A DNA stretch of 64,000 bases from the NCBI GenBank assembly GCA_036362985.1, contig JAYGXS010000002.1, positions 87,991,272-88,055,271 on the forward strand, given 5' to 3'. Under the pieces are notes generated by a model that saw only the letters and a list, made by a program, of their open reading frames with translations, did not search any database and was not told the origin of the DNA. The DNA is from Ligula intestinalis. Lineage: Eukaryota; Platyhelminthes; Cestoda; Diphyllobothriidea; Diphyllobothriidae. The first letter of the stretch is position 1, and the number at the start of each line of letters is the position of its first letter. Positions 1 to 13,700 of this stretch are shown here, piece by piece. Made by a program: the position numbers and the translations under genes.

Positions 1-620
1 CGATGGCTTGACGCTTCGTTTTTGAGCCATTTATAGTCGTGATTTCGTTGTCCATGTCGGATGATGGCTTGCTAATTGTGGGACAATTATGATCGCTGTC
101 CTCGGAGTTGATGCTCGGCTCGGCCCTTCCCACGTGACTGATTCTCCTGCTCAGACAATGTCTCAGTACGCAGCATAGGGACGGCAAATCGTTAGGCTTG
201 TTGATTGACTATAGACCTGAGAACCATGACTTGAGTAACTGGCGGCTCATGCAATTGTCTCCTCTTGCAAGGATTTCGGCCTCGTTTAACTGGAAAATAT
301 GGTGGAGTCCTTTGACTGAGCTGCAACCTGGGAGTTGGCGTCTTTTCTCTTCACCGCCACTGCGTGTTCGGCCATTCACGTCCAGAATAATTTCCCGGTT
401 TCTCCGACGTAGCTGGTTTGTTCACAACTACACGGGATCCACTAAACGACTTCAGCCGTCTCCTGTCCAGTTTCATGACCCGGCACTTGATTGTTGCTTT
501 TCTGGCCTGTACGCAACTCCAATTGCAAGTGGAATGAGCGGGTGGCTGACAGCTTTCAATGCATTTTTCACGTACGGAAGTGCTCGCCAAACAGTTGGGC
601 ATCTATCGGCTGGTCGAATT
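1..620 (-). mobile_element. Penelope-like element, GIY-YIG endonuclease end (degraded)
   Basis: Reading the minus strand, three frames together give the C-terminal part of a Penelope-like retroelement: a segment with GVAYRPEK near 480-540, then a GIY-YIG-type core TSYVGETGKLF at about 390-415, then MAEHAVAVKRKDANSQVAAQ, and finally SRQLLKSWFSGL and SINKPNDLP near 190-240. The order and spacing match Penelope-like GIY-YIG domains, whose role is to nick target DNA for retrotransposition. Frameshifts and in-frame stops (one just after the YVGETG motif) show it is dead. The frame stays open to the window start, so the end lies outside. This is family knowledge plus direct reading; which Penelope clade it belongs to is not settled. 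Confidence 0.72.
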
Positions 621-763
621 GGTTTCAAACAAATAAGTCAATCGATATACCCCACAATAACCTTGAAATGATTTGGCGCACGTTCAATTTCATGCCTATG
701 CCAACTGAGTAACAGCCTTTTCTGACCTATAATCATCTGCTAGTTTGCGATTATTGTACGGAG

Positions 764-910
764 TTGTTGATGTGGGCAAAAGAACTAAGAACTAAATGGG
801 AGGTAGTAAAGAGTGATATTGGCACAAGGTTTTATGGAAGAAGACGACTAGATTGCTGGGAAAATACTTTTATTCGCCTGAGGTTTCGATATCCGCCGCA
901 GATTCATCAT
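764..910 (+). mobile_element. Penelope-like N-terminal fragment
   Basis: The plus-strand frame holds RRRLDCWENTFIRL at about 838-880. This resembles LDHWDNTFIRL in the longer fragment at 42614-43027, which looks like the region before the reverse transcriptase of Penelope-like elements. Similarity stops soon after, so only a short remnant is present. It lies close to the oppositely oriented element end at 1-620. The assignment rests on that single internal match. Confidence 0.4.
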
Positions 911-1557
911 CAGAGACATAAGCAGAGAGCAGTAGTAGATACGGGTTGTGTATCATCCGCAGCTGCAAGTGGTTTCCATGTGATGAATACTACAGACACA
1001 TACAGACCCGAGTTACTCTATTGGTGTCAAGTAGTCTGGCTACAGTAGATGCTTAGTGCCGGAAATTTCTCGGTTTCCCCAGGACTTTAAAAAATACTGT
1101 GCAAAGACCAGATCAGCTGTCCGCACAGAGGTGACACGGCTATGCGTCCTCCTCCTCTTAGCACATCAGCTAGACAGATGTTCTTCCGTAATTCAGACTC
1201 TCAGTCTGTTTGTTAGCAATTATAACACGATAGTCCGTCCTGAAAACCAGAATAGTTGCAGATATTCTGAATTTAAAGGAATTTCACCTTTTCCTTGTTC
1301 GAAGATAACAAAAGAAAGATTAAAAATTTTGTCATCTGAGTTTTCGATCTTAAATAAAACCTTATTGAACAATTTTATTCTGACCAGGTACAAATAATTG
1401 TCTTTCCATCGCTATGGCTTGGTTCCTAGATCCACTTTTAAATTAACCTGATGTAATTGAAATACAAATGCATCTCGCACGTGGGGTCATGTAGATTCTG
1501 CAGGATCAAAAGATATTTTTTTGCTTTTTATAAAAACAAACTCCTCAATGATAATAT
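911..1557. other. No supported gene
   Basis: An open frame of 113 codons runs on the plus strand from 1056 but shows no recognisable motif or codon bias. I see no gene here. The stretch lies downstream of the PF20 polyadenylation signal. Confidence 0.5.
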
Positions 1558-1563
1558 TTTATT
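1558..1563 (-). promoter_or_regulatory. Polyadenylation signal AATAAA of the PF20 gene
   Basis: The minus strand reads AATAAA here, 37 bases past the stop codon at 1600-1602. That is a typical place for a cleavage and polyadenylation signal and supports this being the true last exon. Confidence 0.6.
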
Positions 1564-1599
1564 TTGCAGACAAGAATTCTTCAGGTAGGCTTAGTGATG

Positions 1600-1710
1600 C
1601 TAAGCCCATATGCACACGGCTCCATCCTTTGATGCGGAGAATAAGTCACCTGACGTTCGGTTGAATTCGATTGCGGTTACAGACTCTTTGTGTCCAGAGA
1701 GCTTCAGAAA
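1600..1710 (-). CDS. SPAG16: PF20 exon 8 (last): seventh WD repeat and stop
   Basis: The exon opens after ...TTTCGCAAG and encodes FLKLSGHKESVTAIEF then DLFSASKDGAVCIWA and TAG. This matches the end of SPAG16, where a KLMGH motif starts the last repeat and the protein stops right after a W-x dipeptide. The phase-0 join to the exon at 6924-7202 keeps the spacing to the preceding blade the same as in the human protein. It was not found as an isolated long open frame because it has only 36 codons. Confidence 0.88.
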   Translation of the reverse strand, partial: FLKLSGHKESVTAIEFNRTSGDLFSASKDGAVCIWA

Positions 1711-4700
1711 CTTGCGAAATAAAACAGTGGTTGAATAAACAAAATTAAAAGGATGAAAGAGCAGCTGTTTTCTATTTAAAAGTCACTTCTGCCCACTTTA
1801 GAGTTATTAAACGCTTAAACCTGCTTATATCCTTCTTCATTATGACAACGTAGTATATAGTCACAGGAAAATTATGCAACGTCTGAATTAACGATCTATT
1901 CATATAATCCTCTAATTATTCAAAATTTGCCTATTAAGTGCAGTGTTTGTCCTAAAATGATGAAAAATCCTTGGTAACTCTTAGTCATTGTATTCATAAT
2001 AAGGTTTTTCTAGAGTGACTTATAGAAAAGAACCGGTAATTAGTTATTCATCTTACTAATTTTTAATGTATGAGCTGCTGGGATGAACCTTAACTTATTT
2101 TGATAATTTGAAGTTGCCGTATTTATTCTTAAATAATATGTTATGTTTGGTACGTGCAAGACGGACATAGCTCTACGAATCGCATATGAAACTGACTAAG
2201 AGCAATCCAGATAATCTTGAATTCTTCAGGTCTACATAACTTGTTTAAGTAAGCCTCACACAATCATTGAAAAACTTTGATAGGGAAATATTTGGCGGTT
2301 ATTTTTTTTCTAATAATTGCGATACTTGAGCTTTTTGTTAATGCATTCTATATATCTGTAAACTTTACTTGATAGACACAGCAAACAGACCAGCGAAGAC
2401 CGACCTAGCCAGTTCTGGCTAATTCGGCGTGATAAACAATCCATTCACCAATTAAAATCCTGACTGATTTGAAGTTGCACTCCAATCTGGTGCACAGTGA
2501 GCAGTTTTCAGTGAAAAGCGTTTAACAAAATACCCAGCAATGTTTACTTATTCAGATACAGCCCAGAGGAGGTGAGCAGGTATATTTTACTGGTCAGAAT
2601 AAACTATGACTAGTCAACTTAAATTCACCTCTCAGTTATTCCAGGTCTGACTGTTTCATGTCATCATATGGGGACGATGACTTGCTTATGCAACAATATT
2701 TTATTTATCCAAAAACATTTTGGCTATTCAGTACCAGTTGCCATGTGAACGCCTGAGCTGAGAGTAACCTAAACCCTTAGAATGAGATGAAAAGGCCGAA
2801 TGGATCAATAAACACCAATCTCATCTAACCTTAACAGTGTACATGCCTGCTAGAAAACTGGAAGTTAATCAGTTATTTTTGTAGGAAGTAGGACTTATAT
2901 ATAGCCAAATGTTATTATGTGCAAATATTCGAGGTCCAGATATAATATTGCTTTTATCCAACCCAGAAGAGGAAGAAGAAGATGGGACAGCTCCTGAAAC
3001 CAAATTATTTTGATGCCAACATTTAAAAAACATTCTCGCTTTCATCGTCAGAGCGTACGTCTATGGTTCTGCTGGCATCGAATGAGTGTTTCTTGCCGCT
3101 AGCCTCATGCAATAGCTGTGCCTGATACCCGCGCGTTGATCGATTGATGGCAGCTGTTTGAATTGTTCACGTTCTAGCGGGCCCCTCCTTAAAACAGCCA
3201 ACAGCAATTGATCGATGCAATCGATCGGCGCGTGGGCATCACGCCCGGCTATTGCACGAGGCTAGTGGCAAGACACACTCATTCGACGCCAACAAAAGAA
3301 TAGACGTACGCTCTGGAAATGAAAGTGAGAATGTTTTCGAAATGTCAGCACAAATATAATTTGGTCTCTGGAATTGCCCCATCTTCTTCGTCCTCTTCCG
3401 GGAATTATGGAAGCAATAGCCAGATGTCAATGTGTGACGCTTCGTGAGTTTGATTTGGTTACTGTTTCACAGTAATATGTGCATTTTATTTAGCTGACCT
3501 ACGTTAGTCAATTACTTTTTCTACACGCATGTCTAGGCCTTTTGGTCTTTGGCTTTACAAATCGGCTTAACACAGCAATAAAAGCATGAGTTTTACAAGC
3601 AACTTCTACAAAATTGTTGTTTGTTAGTATTGCACAAATAAAAATGTTTGTGTTCGCACATATAATTAGTCTGAAACCGCGCATTATTACAGGTTATCAA
3701 TTAAGTCTGTGTGTTAAGCCAATGAATGCTTGGATTTTGGACATTTTGGGTGTCGCACATGGCACTGTAAATGACTTCAGATTTACCTCCTGCATACCAT
3801 CGCAGCCTTAAGGCCGCTGTAGCATTTGCTAGGCATAGTGGACACTTTAAATTTCGATGAAAACCACCTTACACTATTGTTCACCAAAAATGCTCTGACC
3901 GAATCTTGGAGGTTAAGTGAGGAGGCGTCTTTTAGCAGAGTATACTTACATATACAGCCCTAAGTAATTAAGACCGTCATTTTACATCCCCACAGCCAAC
4001 GGGAGTGTTTCTGATGACATCACTTATGTGTAACTTTTTGTTTTGAGAAAAATCCTTCAGAGGCAAGTAAGCAGTTTTTAATGAGCTACGACAGTCGATC
4101 GAAATGGTAATGGTTATCAGTAACAGTATACGACTCTTTTTACGTGCGGAGATTAAAAAATAAATGTTGCGTTTGCGCCAAATGGCGATGCAAGCACGTG
4201 ATGGAAAATTTTGCAACGTTATGCATGGAAGTATTGGTGCAATGAGCGTTTTAGTTAGGATCGTTTTTCCTTAACAATACTGGTGTAACCAAATAAGTGA
4301 CTATGGTAAATACATCTGTTATTTCTCAACTTATAAAACTATAAATATTGTACATCGTTCTATGATATGCGTCATTTATCTTTACAAAAACCTTAGGGGC
4401 GGGTACCACCAAGAACCTTCATGCTGGGTCCTCAGTCAAAAATATGCCTTTTTTACATTTTACCGTAAAAGAGCGAATCCAGTATCGCCATTTCTGCCTC
4501 ATTAGGCATCATCGGCTGGATATACGCTACTCAACTGTAGTAGCGGAAATTGCTGCCACCCTCGAGTTTCGAACCCGCGTCTCTCCAGTCAGAGGCAAAC
4601 GCCCTACCCAAAGACACTGGACATCAAAAACCAGGGTGGGTTTACTCTGGATCTGATCGGGGTACGCCTATGTACTAAGGTATAATCCCGATCAACAACC

Positions 4701-7700
4701 GTCAAGGCTTCGGGTCCGCTAGCTCGATGATTAGGGCGTTCGCCTCTGACCGGAGAGACACGGGTTCAAAGCTCTAGGATGCGGCAATTTTCGCTGTTAC
4801 ACTTGAGTAGAGTATATTCAGCTGACGACGACTAATGTGGCAGAAATGGCCATTCAGGATTCTCTGTCTTGCGGTAAACTGTCCAAAAAATAACAAATAT
4901 GTTACCACAACTTAGTTAGTAACATTATAATTAGCCATGTGCAAGGTTCGGGGGTTCCCAAAGACACTGGATATCAAAAATCAGGGTGAGTATGCTTTAA
5001 ATCTGATCAGTGTACGCATATATGTCATTCTGCTCATACAATATTGCTCAAAATATACCTAAAGTTTTCCCTAATTTAAAAGATATTTCTCTTAATGAAC
5101 CACCAGATGGTCGTAATTTTGTTAATAAAATTTTATAGGCCATTTATGTTGTCACCTCAGAAAAAGATATTCCGTTCCGGCTTTCACTAGGAATATGAAG
5201 TCTACTGTTGATAGCCTATTTTACATATAATACAAAAAGTTTAAAGGTTTCAAACTGCCGCATGCCTGTGCAGGTGATTTTCAGCATAAGAATACTATGG
5301 GACATAATTATATCGCATTTATCTCAAAAAATGTTTTCGATATTTTAAAAAAAATGTATCAAGCATTGGAATTTAGTATAATTTAGTGCAAAACAACATA
5401 AAAGCATTTTCTGTTTGCATTTTTTTATAACATAAATCGTTGGTGGGAAGTGTCTTTTTGTAAGTTTAGAACAAATAAATGGGTTTTGTTTGGTCCAATT
5501 ATATTGAAGACCTTCCTAAAATTCTGAGACATTGGAATTTAATTTATAAAATGCCTTCCATATGGCAGACGAGTGTCCAATGTGGGCATTTGGTTCGCAG
5601 TCATGATTTGCAGGTGGCTGAGGCGATATCTGATAAACAGGAGACGCATTTCTGCAGGTGCTGGCATTTACCCCCCAAAACGTGGGAAAGGTCGCCATAT
5701 TTATAAAAGCAAGGCACAGCTACACATGTGGCTTTCAACAAAAAGCATTCTAAGAGAGATAGAGAGCAGATAGGTTAAAAAAAGTATTTTATTCGCCTAG
5801 TCGTTTTGATTCGCACTCAAGCTAAATCCTGGAATGCGTCTTTTACCTTACGCCGGAAAAATGGTTTGAGTTATCCCCGAGGTAATTCTGTTATTCTGAT
5901 TGCTAGTTCTTACTATAATTTCCCCTGCAGAAAAAAACAGCTATGGGATTAATACAAGAACGGACAGGAGATTTATGTGTAGGCTTGTCATCCTTTGAAA
6001 TGTTGCATAAGTACTTGATTTATCCGCTAAGGTGCTGATCACTGTTAGTGCGTTGCTAAAGTCATTGAAGAGGTTGGTCGTAAGTACAGATTCAAAATCT
6101 TACAAGGATGAACGTTCAGGTTACTCTGTTAATTTGTTTCTTATAATCTGCCAAAAGAACATGAAGATGGCAGAGCGGTGATTTTAAAATACCTTGGAAT
6201 TGCCTCTGTCATTAAGGTTTCTACGTACGTTTGAAATTATTTTTGTAAACTTCATTTTCATAAAAGTTTAAATTGAAAAGAACCACAAGCATCTTAAATG
6301 AGAAAGTTGAAATGGATTTCAGGGGCCTCCAACCTCTATTCATTAGGACTGACCCTGAGCTTCCAGCTGAATTTTGTACTGCCATTTAAAGTTTCCGAAT
6401 TCCTTTAACAAACTAGTATGTGTTTGTGAGATGTTGGGGTCTGGGCAAAATGCTAAAAAACAGATTCCTTTTGAAGATTTCCGCCGAAATTCGTCGGTAA
6501 TTACTTTCTTTGCAATCATTTTATGATGAATTTACAAACAGCTTGCGGTCAGACAACAGAATTCTTTCATCTATTTGTTTAAATTGTTTGTGGGCCTTTG
6601 GTCTTCAAATATTTAGAAAACTAGGCAGAAGTCCAGCTTTTAATCAGACCATAATTAATGCTGAATTCTCCCTGATTATACGATGCCTTTTTTAACGAAA
6701 GATTCTGTTTAAGTAAAACTGGAAATCGATAGCCTGTTTTCTTAGAATACTAAACTGGACTCCTCGCAGCTGGGTCAAGTAGTGACAGAATACGGGCAAA
6801 GCACGTGCCTAAGCCTATTAGCTAGTACCTGGGCTATTATTATGGTAAATAACAAAATCAATAAAATCGTTTTATTCCTCCTACTTTGGCAAAGCGACAG
6901 AAAATGCTATCGTAGGTACTTACATTAAAACTTTCGCACTCAATGACAATCAGATCTCCATTCGAGTTTGCTGTAACAATCGACCGATTTGTGGGATCAA
7001 ATTGAACCTGGTTTGTTACAACTCCACGATTTAGGGGCACTGGTATAGGCGTTGACGGGCAGTTGTCCTTGCTGGCTTGCCGAAGGTCCCAAATGTAGAC
7101 GCAGCCGCTAGAATCACATGAAACGATCCTTGTGCAGTCACTAGCAAAACTTGCGTGGTTTACGGCTGCCTTGTAGTGGTCCAGTCGCCTTTCGCACAGA
7201 GCCTTTGAATATGCAGGAACTGAGTGTTATAATGAGCATATTGGATCAAGAAAAGCTGACCTAAACAAATCCGAAAATTAGAAGTCCTTCCGACTTCAAA
7301 AAGTTCTATCTGTTTTTCTATATTTCAGTTGGCAAGGGCTGGCATGTCAAACTTAAATGGCATTTATTAATAAGCTACATTTAATGGGAGATAAGATATA
7401 TTAAGTTTGCCTCTCCCTCTCAAGGTAATGCCTTTCAAATTGAGGCGCCGAATTAAACCAAAGGCAGTTATCTTTCTCGGCTGAGCTTCTGAAAATAGTA
7501 CAAAACGCACCACTTACGATAAAGAAGGGAACTTCACAGATGTTTGAAGTTTGTATTTTCCTACGACCCGTCAGCAGCAAAGATTCCTTACTGAAAGCCA
7601 ACATGCTTGTAAAAGCATACTCTGTAGAGAGCAGGTGGAAGTTCCCGGGTTACGAAGCCACCCTCCACGGTCAAAATTTTCAGACTGTCTTAAGTTAGCT

Positions 7701-10700
7701 TTTTGACCGGCTGCTACAGTTATCTGTGTGCTCTATAAGTAAAAGTTGGTTTTTTTCCACAGAGTGTGCAAACGCCGACTTGGAACGCTCGGTCATCCCT
7801 TCAAAACCCTGCTCGAAGTTTCCTTACCTGGTTTTTGTGCAGCTTCGGTTATTTCAGTTTAAATACGGGTGCCGTATGAAATTTGACAGACTACAGTAAA
7901 CTGCTCACCTGTGTCCAGTTGGCCCCTCGACCGCCTGAATTTGTCCCGATTGCCGCTTGCCTTGAGCAAGACAAAAACTCAAAGTCATGCCTTGTTCGCT
8001 ACGTACGGATAGGTGCACCAAGTGGTAATTAATTAAACTAGGTTTACTTTACTCATGATCATTGAGAGAGCTCTTTGAAGTGACATATTGCTTTGCCGCC
8101 CTCATTTCTTAGACATATTTGTCAGTCAAGAACGCACACTGTCGGCGAGCTATGAGAGACTTCAAATTCCCTAACTGTGTAAATATCTCCTCTTTATCGA
8201 CTCAATCGTAGGACCAGGAGCTCAGCTGAACAGGATTTTATTTTGGCGTTTAAATCATTTTCTCCGCTTACAATAATCGGCAGTCGCATGTTAACCACAA
8301 GGAAGTTCCATAGAAAGTTAATTAAGTACCTCATTAAACATGGATATGTGCGACAGTACGATCAGTAATTACGGAGGAAATTTGAAATATTACTATTTGT
8401 AGATGTTTCCCTGTGTAAATTATAAATTCTGGAAGAAAGGTGTAATATTATAATCGGCAACACGCATCTCTAGAGATGTGTTGCAGATAATTGAAGGTGG
8501 ATCCATCCATTTAACTGATTAGTGAGACAAATATCCTAAGCTCCCAGAATGGGTTATTTTGGAACATAATATTTTAGTGGTATGCATCTGTCATACTCTG
8601 CTTCTCAGCGTTACAAAATATTCTGTCAATTGGGATAATGGGGATGTCAGGCATATCTAGCTTGTTAAGCACAAGTTGACAGCAGAGAGGCGGTCAGTTT
8701 CTTACACGTTCAGGTTTCTGGTAAATCACCTCGTAGTGTTCGAAGTCACATTAATGTCCTTCTAAATGACATCCGGCTTGACTGACGACCCTGCCAGAAA
8801 ACTGCATAAGACCAATTATACCTGCAAGGACTGTTCGCGGTGGACCTCATGTTATAAAATTGGTGAGAAATGTTCATCTGTCGTCCATATTTAGATCACC
8901 AAGCGATGCAAACATTCGAGGAAAGAAAGGTTAGTCCTTTGTCCGCTTTCATACTTATAAGTGTCCAAACGACATTTGACATTTGACTTCTTCGCCTGTG
9001 TCTGTGCAGAGTTCCTAGCAAGTAAATTTGCACTCCCCGCACAGAGGCAACTTGCTCGCCAAAACCACTGATAGGGCAGGCGAAAAGGAGGACGGCTGTA
9101 AAGTCATATTTCCATATGCTCCACTTAGTGCAAAATATTAGAGGCTAGTCCTCTCACTCAGATATGGTTGCAGTGTAGGAAACACCGTCTTTCTGTGCTT
9201 AGTTTATTCCAGGGTAAGCTGAGCCCGTATTAGGCAGAAGAGATCTGGAATGGTAGGAGGCCTGAGCATTTGCGTTTGTCCTACATCAACTGTCTAGGGA
9301 CTGCCCATAACGTGTAGAGGGCCTAAGTAGTATGTTTAAAACAGCTGTAACTGTTGAAACCATGGCAATTTATGGTATCACCGTCAAATCCTGTCCTTTG
9401 GGATCCTCAAGGAGGAACACAGTGAGAAGGGCGTAACTTTAGAGTCCATCCGGAGTAGGGTTTTATTGTGTGCAAAGCCTGGAGGTAGCAGTTGCCGATG
9501 GTTGATCAGGCTAGACCCTGACTGTAACACCATCACGCTGAGTCGATGCGATATCTAGGGTTGGAGGAAGGAGTCTAGGGGTCTAATCGGACACACCCGC
9601 TCACCTACAAAATAGTTAGCCACTGGCCACTCCCAAACTAACCATAGCGCTCGGCCGGCAATGGCCGTCAAGAATTCGCTGACAGTCAGCCAAAGGCTGC
9701 TCCCTCGTGTTAACTGCACAACCACCATCATAAGGGCCAATCTGCACGCATCTACTGGTCAGCACTCCCCCGCACAGGGGGCAATGTACTCGCCAAAACT
9801 ACTGAAACGGCAAACCCCGGTGTCTTACACGCTCACCTCAGGCGATAAATAAAAATGGTAGTAAACTCATATTCCCATATACTCGGATTTTTGCTTTGTC
9901 CTCGGCTACACTCACAGTTGTAGCATATAGCAATGTTAGTTGATTATGGAGCAGATTGCTCTCCTGTAAGACAGAAGGCGTCGCCTAAAACCTCAAGCTA
10001 GAGTTAGATAATGCAGTAGGCCAAAAGGCAGCCTGAAATTGGCAAATGGCACCATGTGGTCTAGTAGAACTTCAGTTATTACTTAATGATGTTTTGTTGA
10101 CCGACAAGATGACACACTCTGGTGGATAGAGTTGAGAGGGAGCAAACCAACTAAAGCCCTGATGTACTCCGGACCTCAAGCACGTAGTTACTTGGAATAA
10201 CATCAACCCAGGTTCAACCTCCCTGCAGGGATCGAGAGGATATGAGTAGACGTTCTGTAAAGTCCAAGCTAGAGCTAAATACTGTAGTAAGCCTATAGGT
10301 AGTGCACAGATGGTGAAACTCGAGGTGATTGGTGGGATTTTAACCCGCGTAGTAGAGAAGGCCTTTACTGGAAGCCAACCCTCTAGCCACTAAGCTGCAA
10401 ACACCCCACTTCATGCCCTGCATTTAATCACACTTGTGTCGATATTACCTGTCCAACTTTACCGCTCGTATGAAATCCACCAATACGGAACAGGAAGCTG
10501 ACTACCCACGCAGGATTTCCTAAGCAATCATCTAGAATGCACCAAAATGACTACTAGGTTGACTTAATTATTAGGAGGTTTGGCATATTTGCTTTATTTG
10601 AGCTGACCCAATTGTGAAAAACTCGAGGCCATTATTTAACAATCCTTTATTTAATTCATAAGCTAATTGTTTTACCTCATATAGATTAGGACTGAATGTT

Positions 10701-13700
10701 GTGTGCCGATTTGTTAAAAAGCATGCATAGGTCATACTACAAATTTACTACTACTGGGCTTAGTAAGCATAATTACTAGCATTAGCACTTTAGCATAGGC
10801 AGGTATTCCTAGCGGCAGTATCATTGTCCTTGTAGTCCGAGCATAGTATAAACGGACACAACCTAATAAATATAGTTGAAAGGGCGAAAACCAAGGCAAG
10901 TTCTGTTGTGTTCAGAGCTCAATATACGTAATAACTTGGAATAGTTAAAACTCACCTTCACTCTCCTGTTAAAATCAAGGTGGTAGGAGCCCCAATGTTG
11001 GCTTTACTCAGCGTCACCACTGAAAAATGTTAGCTTCAGTGTTAGTTACGGTACTACCAACGCGCAGCTACATTACTAGCTTGTAGTGGTAGAAATAGGA
11101 TGAGTCGTATCTTTTTTGGCCTCCTTGAGCCCGTCTTGGCGCTTACTGAAAGTGAGTGAGGGAAGATAGTACGGTAGTACCCGCGCAAAGTCAACTGTCA
11201 CTTAAGACTAAGTTAGGCGGTTTTTCTGGTTTGCATTCGAGAAAGCGGACAATTCTAGATCTCATCTGGTCTTCTTGACCCATGGTGAATGTTAAGAGTG
11301 CAGTAGGCGCTAACCACGTTCTATAGCACTTTAAACTATCCCCTGTACGCAGTTACTATTACTGTACAAACCTGTTGGTGCATATGGTGGACTAAATCGA
11401 AACCGATGGTCAAATAATCAGCAAGCTCGAGCACACTTTGAATGAGCGTGTGCCTGCAAGAATACGGCTCATCCATAATAAGTCCATTTACGACAGAACC
11501 ATATATTAGCGTGTTGGGAAATTGCTACTTGACAGGTTTGGTTGGACTGCAAGCATTGTTACCAGGATTCCTCAACAGGACCTGATGGGAAATGCCTCAA
11601 ATGGCATATGCAAGTAACTCAAGACTCTTTGTTATCCTCTCACCATGAAAGCTGGTGTTGCGTACGTGTTTGTGTGGAGACCACCACTATTGGTCATTTG
11701 CGGCTTTCGAGAGAATCTCAGGTTGGCAAAGAGTAAATGACAAAGGCTACCTGAAATTGCATATTTCAAAAGCTACCTACTGATAATTTGATAGTAGGTC
11801 GGATTGCTTTTAATCAACCCATTCATGTACTCACGGATCGAATGTCCGTCTGCCATATAATTCTGATGAGGGAGAAGGTCACAGTCAAATGTGCCATAAA
11901 ATCAGTAATGCCTAATCCACGCATACGGTCCATTTTGTAAACTTATTAATCGATCCAATTTATATTTTAAAAAACGTAAATTGAGCATGCAATCGTCCGC
12001 AGATAAAGGGATTTCACCATTCTTTCTTCTAAAATGACAATATTTATTTCAAAATATGAATATGCGTATTATGTAATTACCGTTCTCGTGTCCCACAGAC
12101 CAATTGATTTATCAGCGGATGCCGTCACCAGTATGCGACCATCGGGTACAAAACGAGCCGAATTTACTGAGGCCGTGTGGCCCCGGAGGACCATTTGACA
12201 GGCCGATTTGTGTACTTCCGCTGACGTAGTGGACGCCGACATACGCTCTGGATCACAGAGACGAACCAAGTGGTCGAGACCAGCAGTTACGAAGCAGTTG
12301 CCAGCCCAGTGCCAATCAATGCTCCACACGGCTCCGCTGTGCTCTTGACTCAGTGACTGTATTCGCGTCTCGGGGTTCACTTCAGCGTTTGTGCACAAGG
12401 ACCAAAACTGCAATGATAAAGCAGAAAGGCAGCAAGAAGCCACAATCAGAAGTCTGCCAGCCAAAACTGGTATGCTTTTTTCTCAGATAGCAGCGGTTAG
12501 CTAGCGTAGGTAAGTCTTCCTTTTGGAGAAAGTAATCCATAGATTGTTCCAAGAAAAAGTTTTGTTACTTGTGTAAGCACACACATACTGAGGCCTTTCT
12601 ACCTGGATGAACCTGGCAGTAAAATTCCCGGTCTTTTCATACTTTGAAACACTGTGAATACAAAATGGATTCATATCAACGTTTAAAGTGGGACGGCATT
12701 AATATTCCTTAGTTTGGCTTGGAAGTAACTAAAGCAGTTTATAAATTTTCTTTGCTTAACGGATTATTTTCCAGGAGTTGGAAATGGATGCAAATAATTT
12801 CTACCACTTATGATTACAGATGTGCACTTACCCACTCGAAGCAACTTGCTCGGATCACTGGCTATTAATCAATCTTAAGGAAATTGTTCCTTAAGAAATA
12901 GCTTCACCTCCATATGACTTATTGAATTCTACTATGTATTTGATAGCTTTTGGTTCTCCAACGGGAAAACATGATGGTAAATTAACCGACGTTTTTACCA
13001 CAGTCACTGACAGTATATACACCAGTTGGGAATTGACATGAGACGATAAGAAATTTGAAGATAATTGTAAGACGATGAACGCATGATTCAAGTATCCATT
13101 AATTTGCATGTATTGCATGGGTTTGATCACCGAACGTCGAAAATCTGGCTGACTGATGACGGATAAGAAACCAGAAATTTTCGGTTAAGTCTGCCTAGTT
13201 TGCAGGCTGCCGAGTCTTCTGCTCTTACAGAATGACGATCATCTACAAGGAGCTAGTATTTAATAACGCTGGGTTCCAGAAGATCCCTTAGCGAGCATAC
13301 GCCTGCTTTCAATAAATTCTCGGGGGCATTCCCATTTTCACTAACGATAAGAAATTTCTTCAATATCTTTTGACCCTCTGTGGGCTTAGAGAAGGAATTA
13401 ACAATAAATGGATTTTGGGTTCTCATATTTTGGAGTACGAGGATGAAAATGATCCATTTTGCGAGGTCACGGGCTGCCATAGCAACCTTAGTAAACGAAA
13501 GCACCTTAAAATGGGGCTGGCAAGAGCAAACATATGAAAATTTATTTGGAGTGCAAGGTCTATGTCAATTTCTGAGTGTGAGACATTTGGTTTATGTGAA
13601 CGTATATCACATAAGGGCGTTCCGACAAACAAGACACTTTAAATTGGTTTATATCTTGCAAAGTTCTGAAACACTAAACTTCCAAGAATGCTGGACACTT

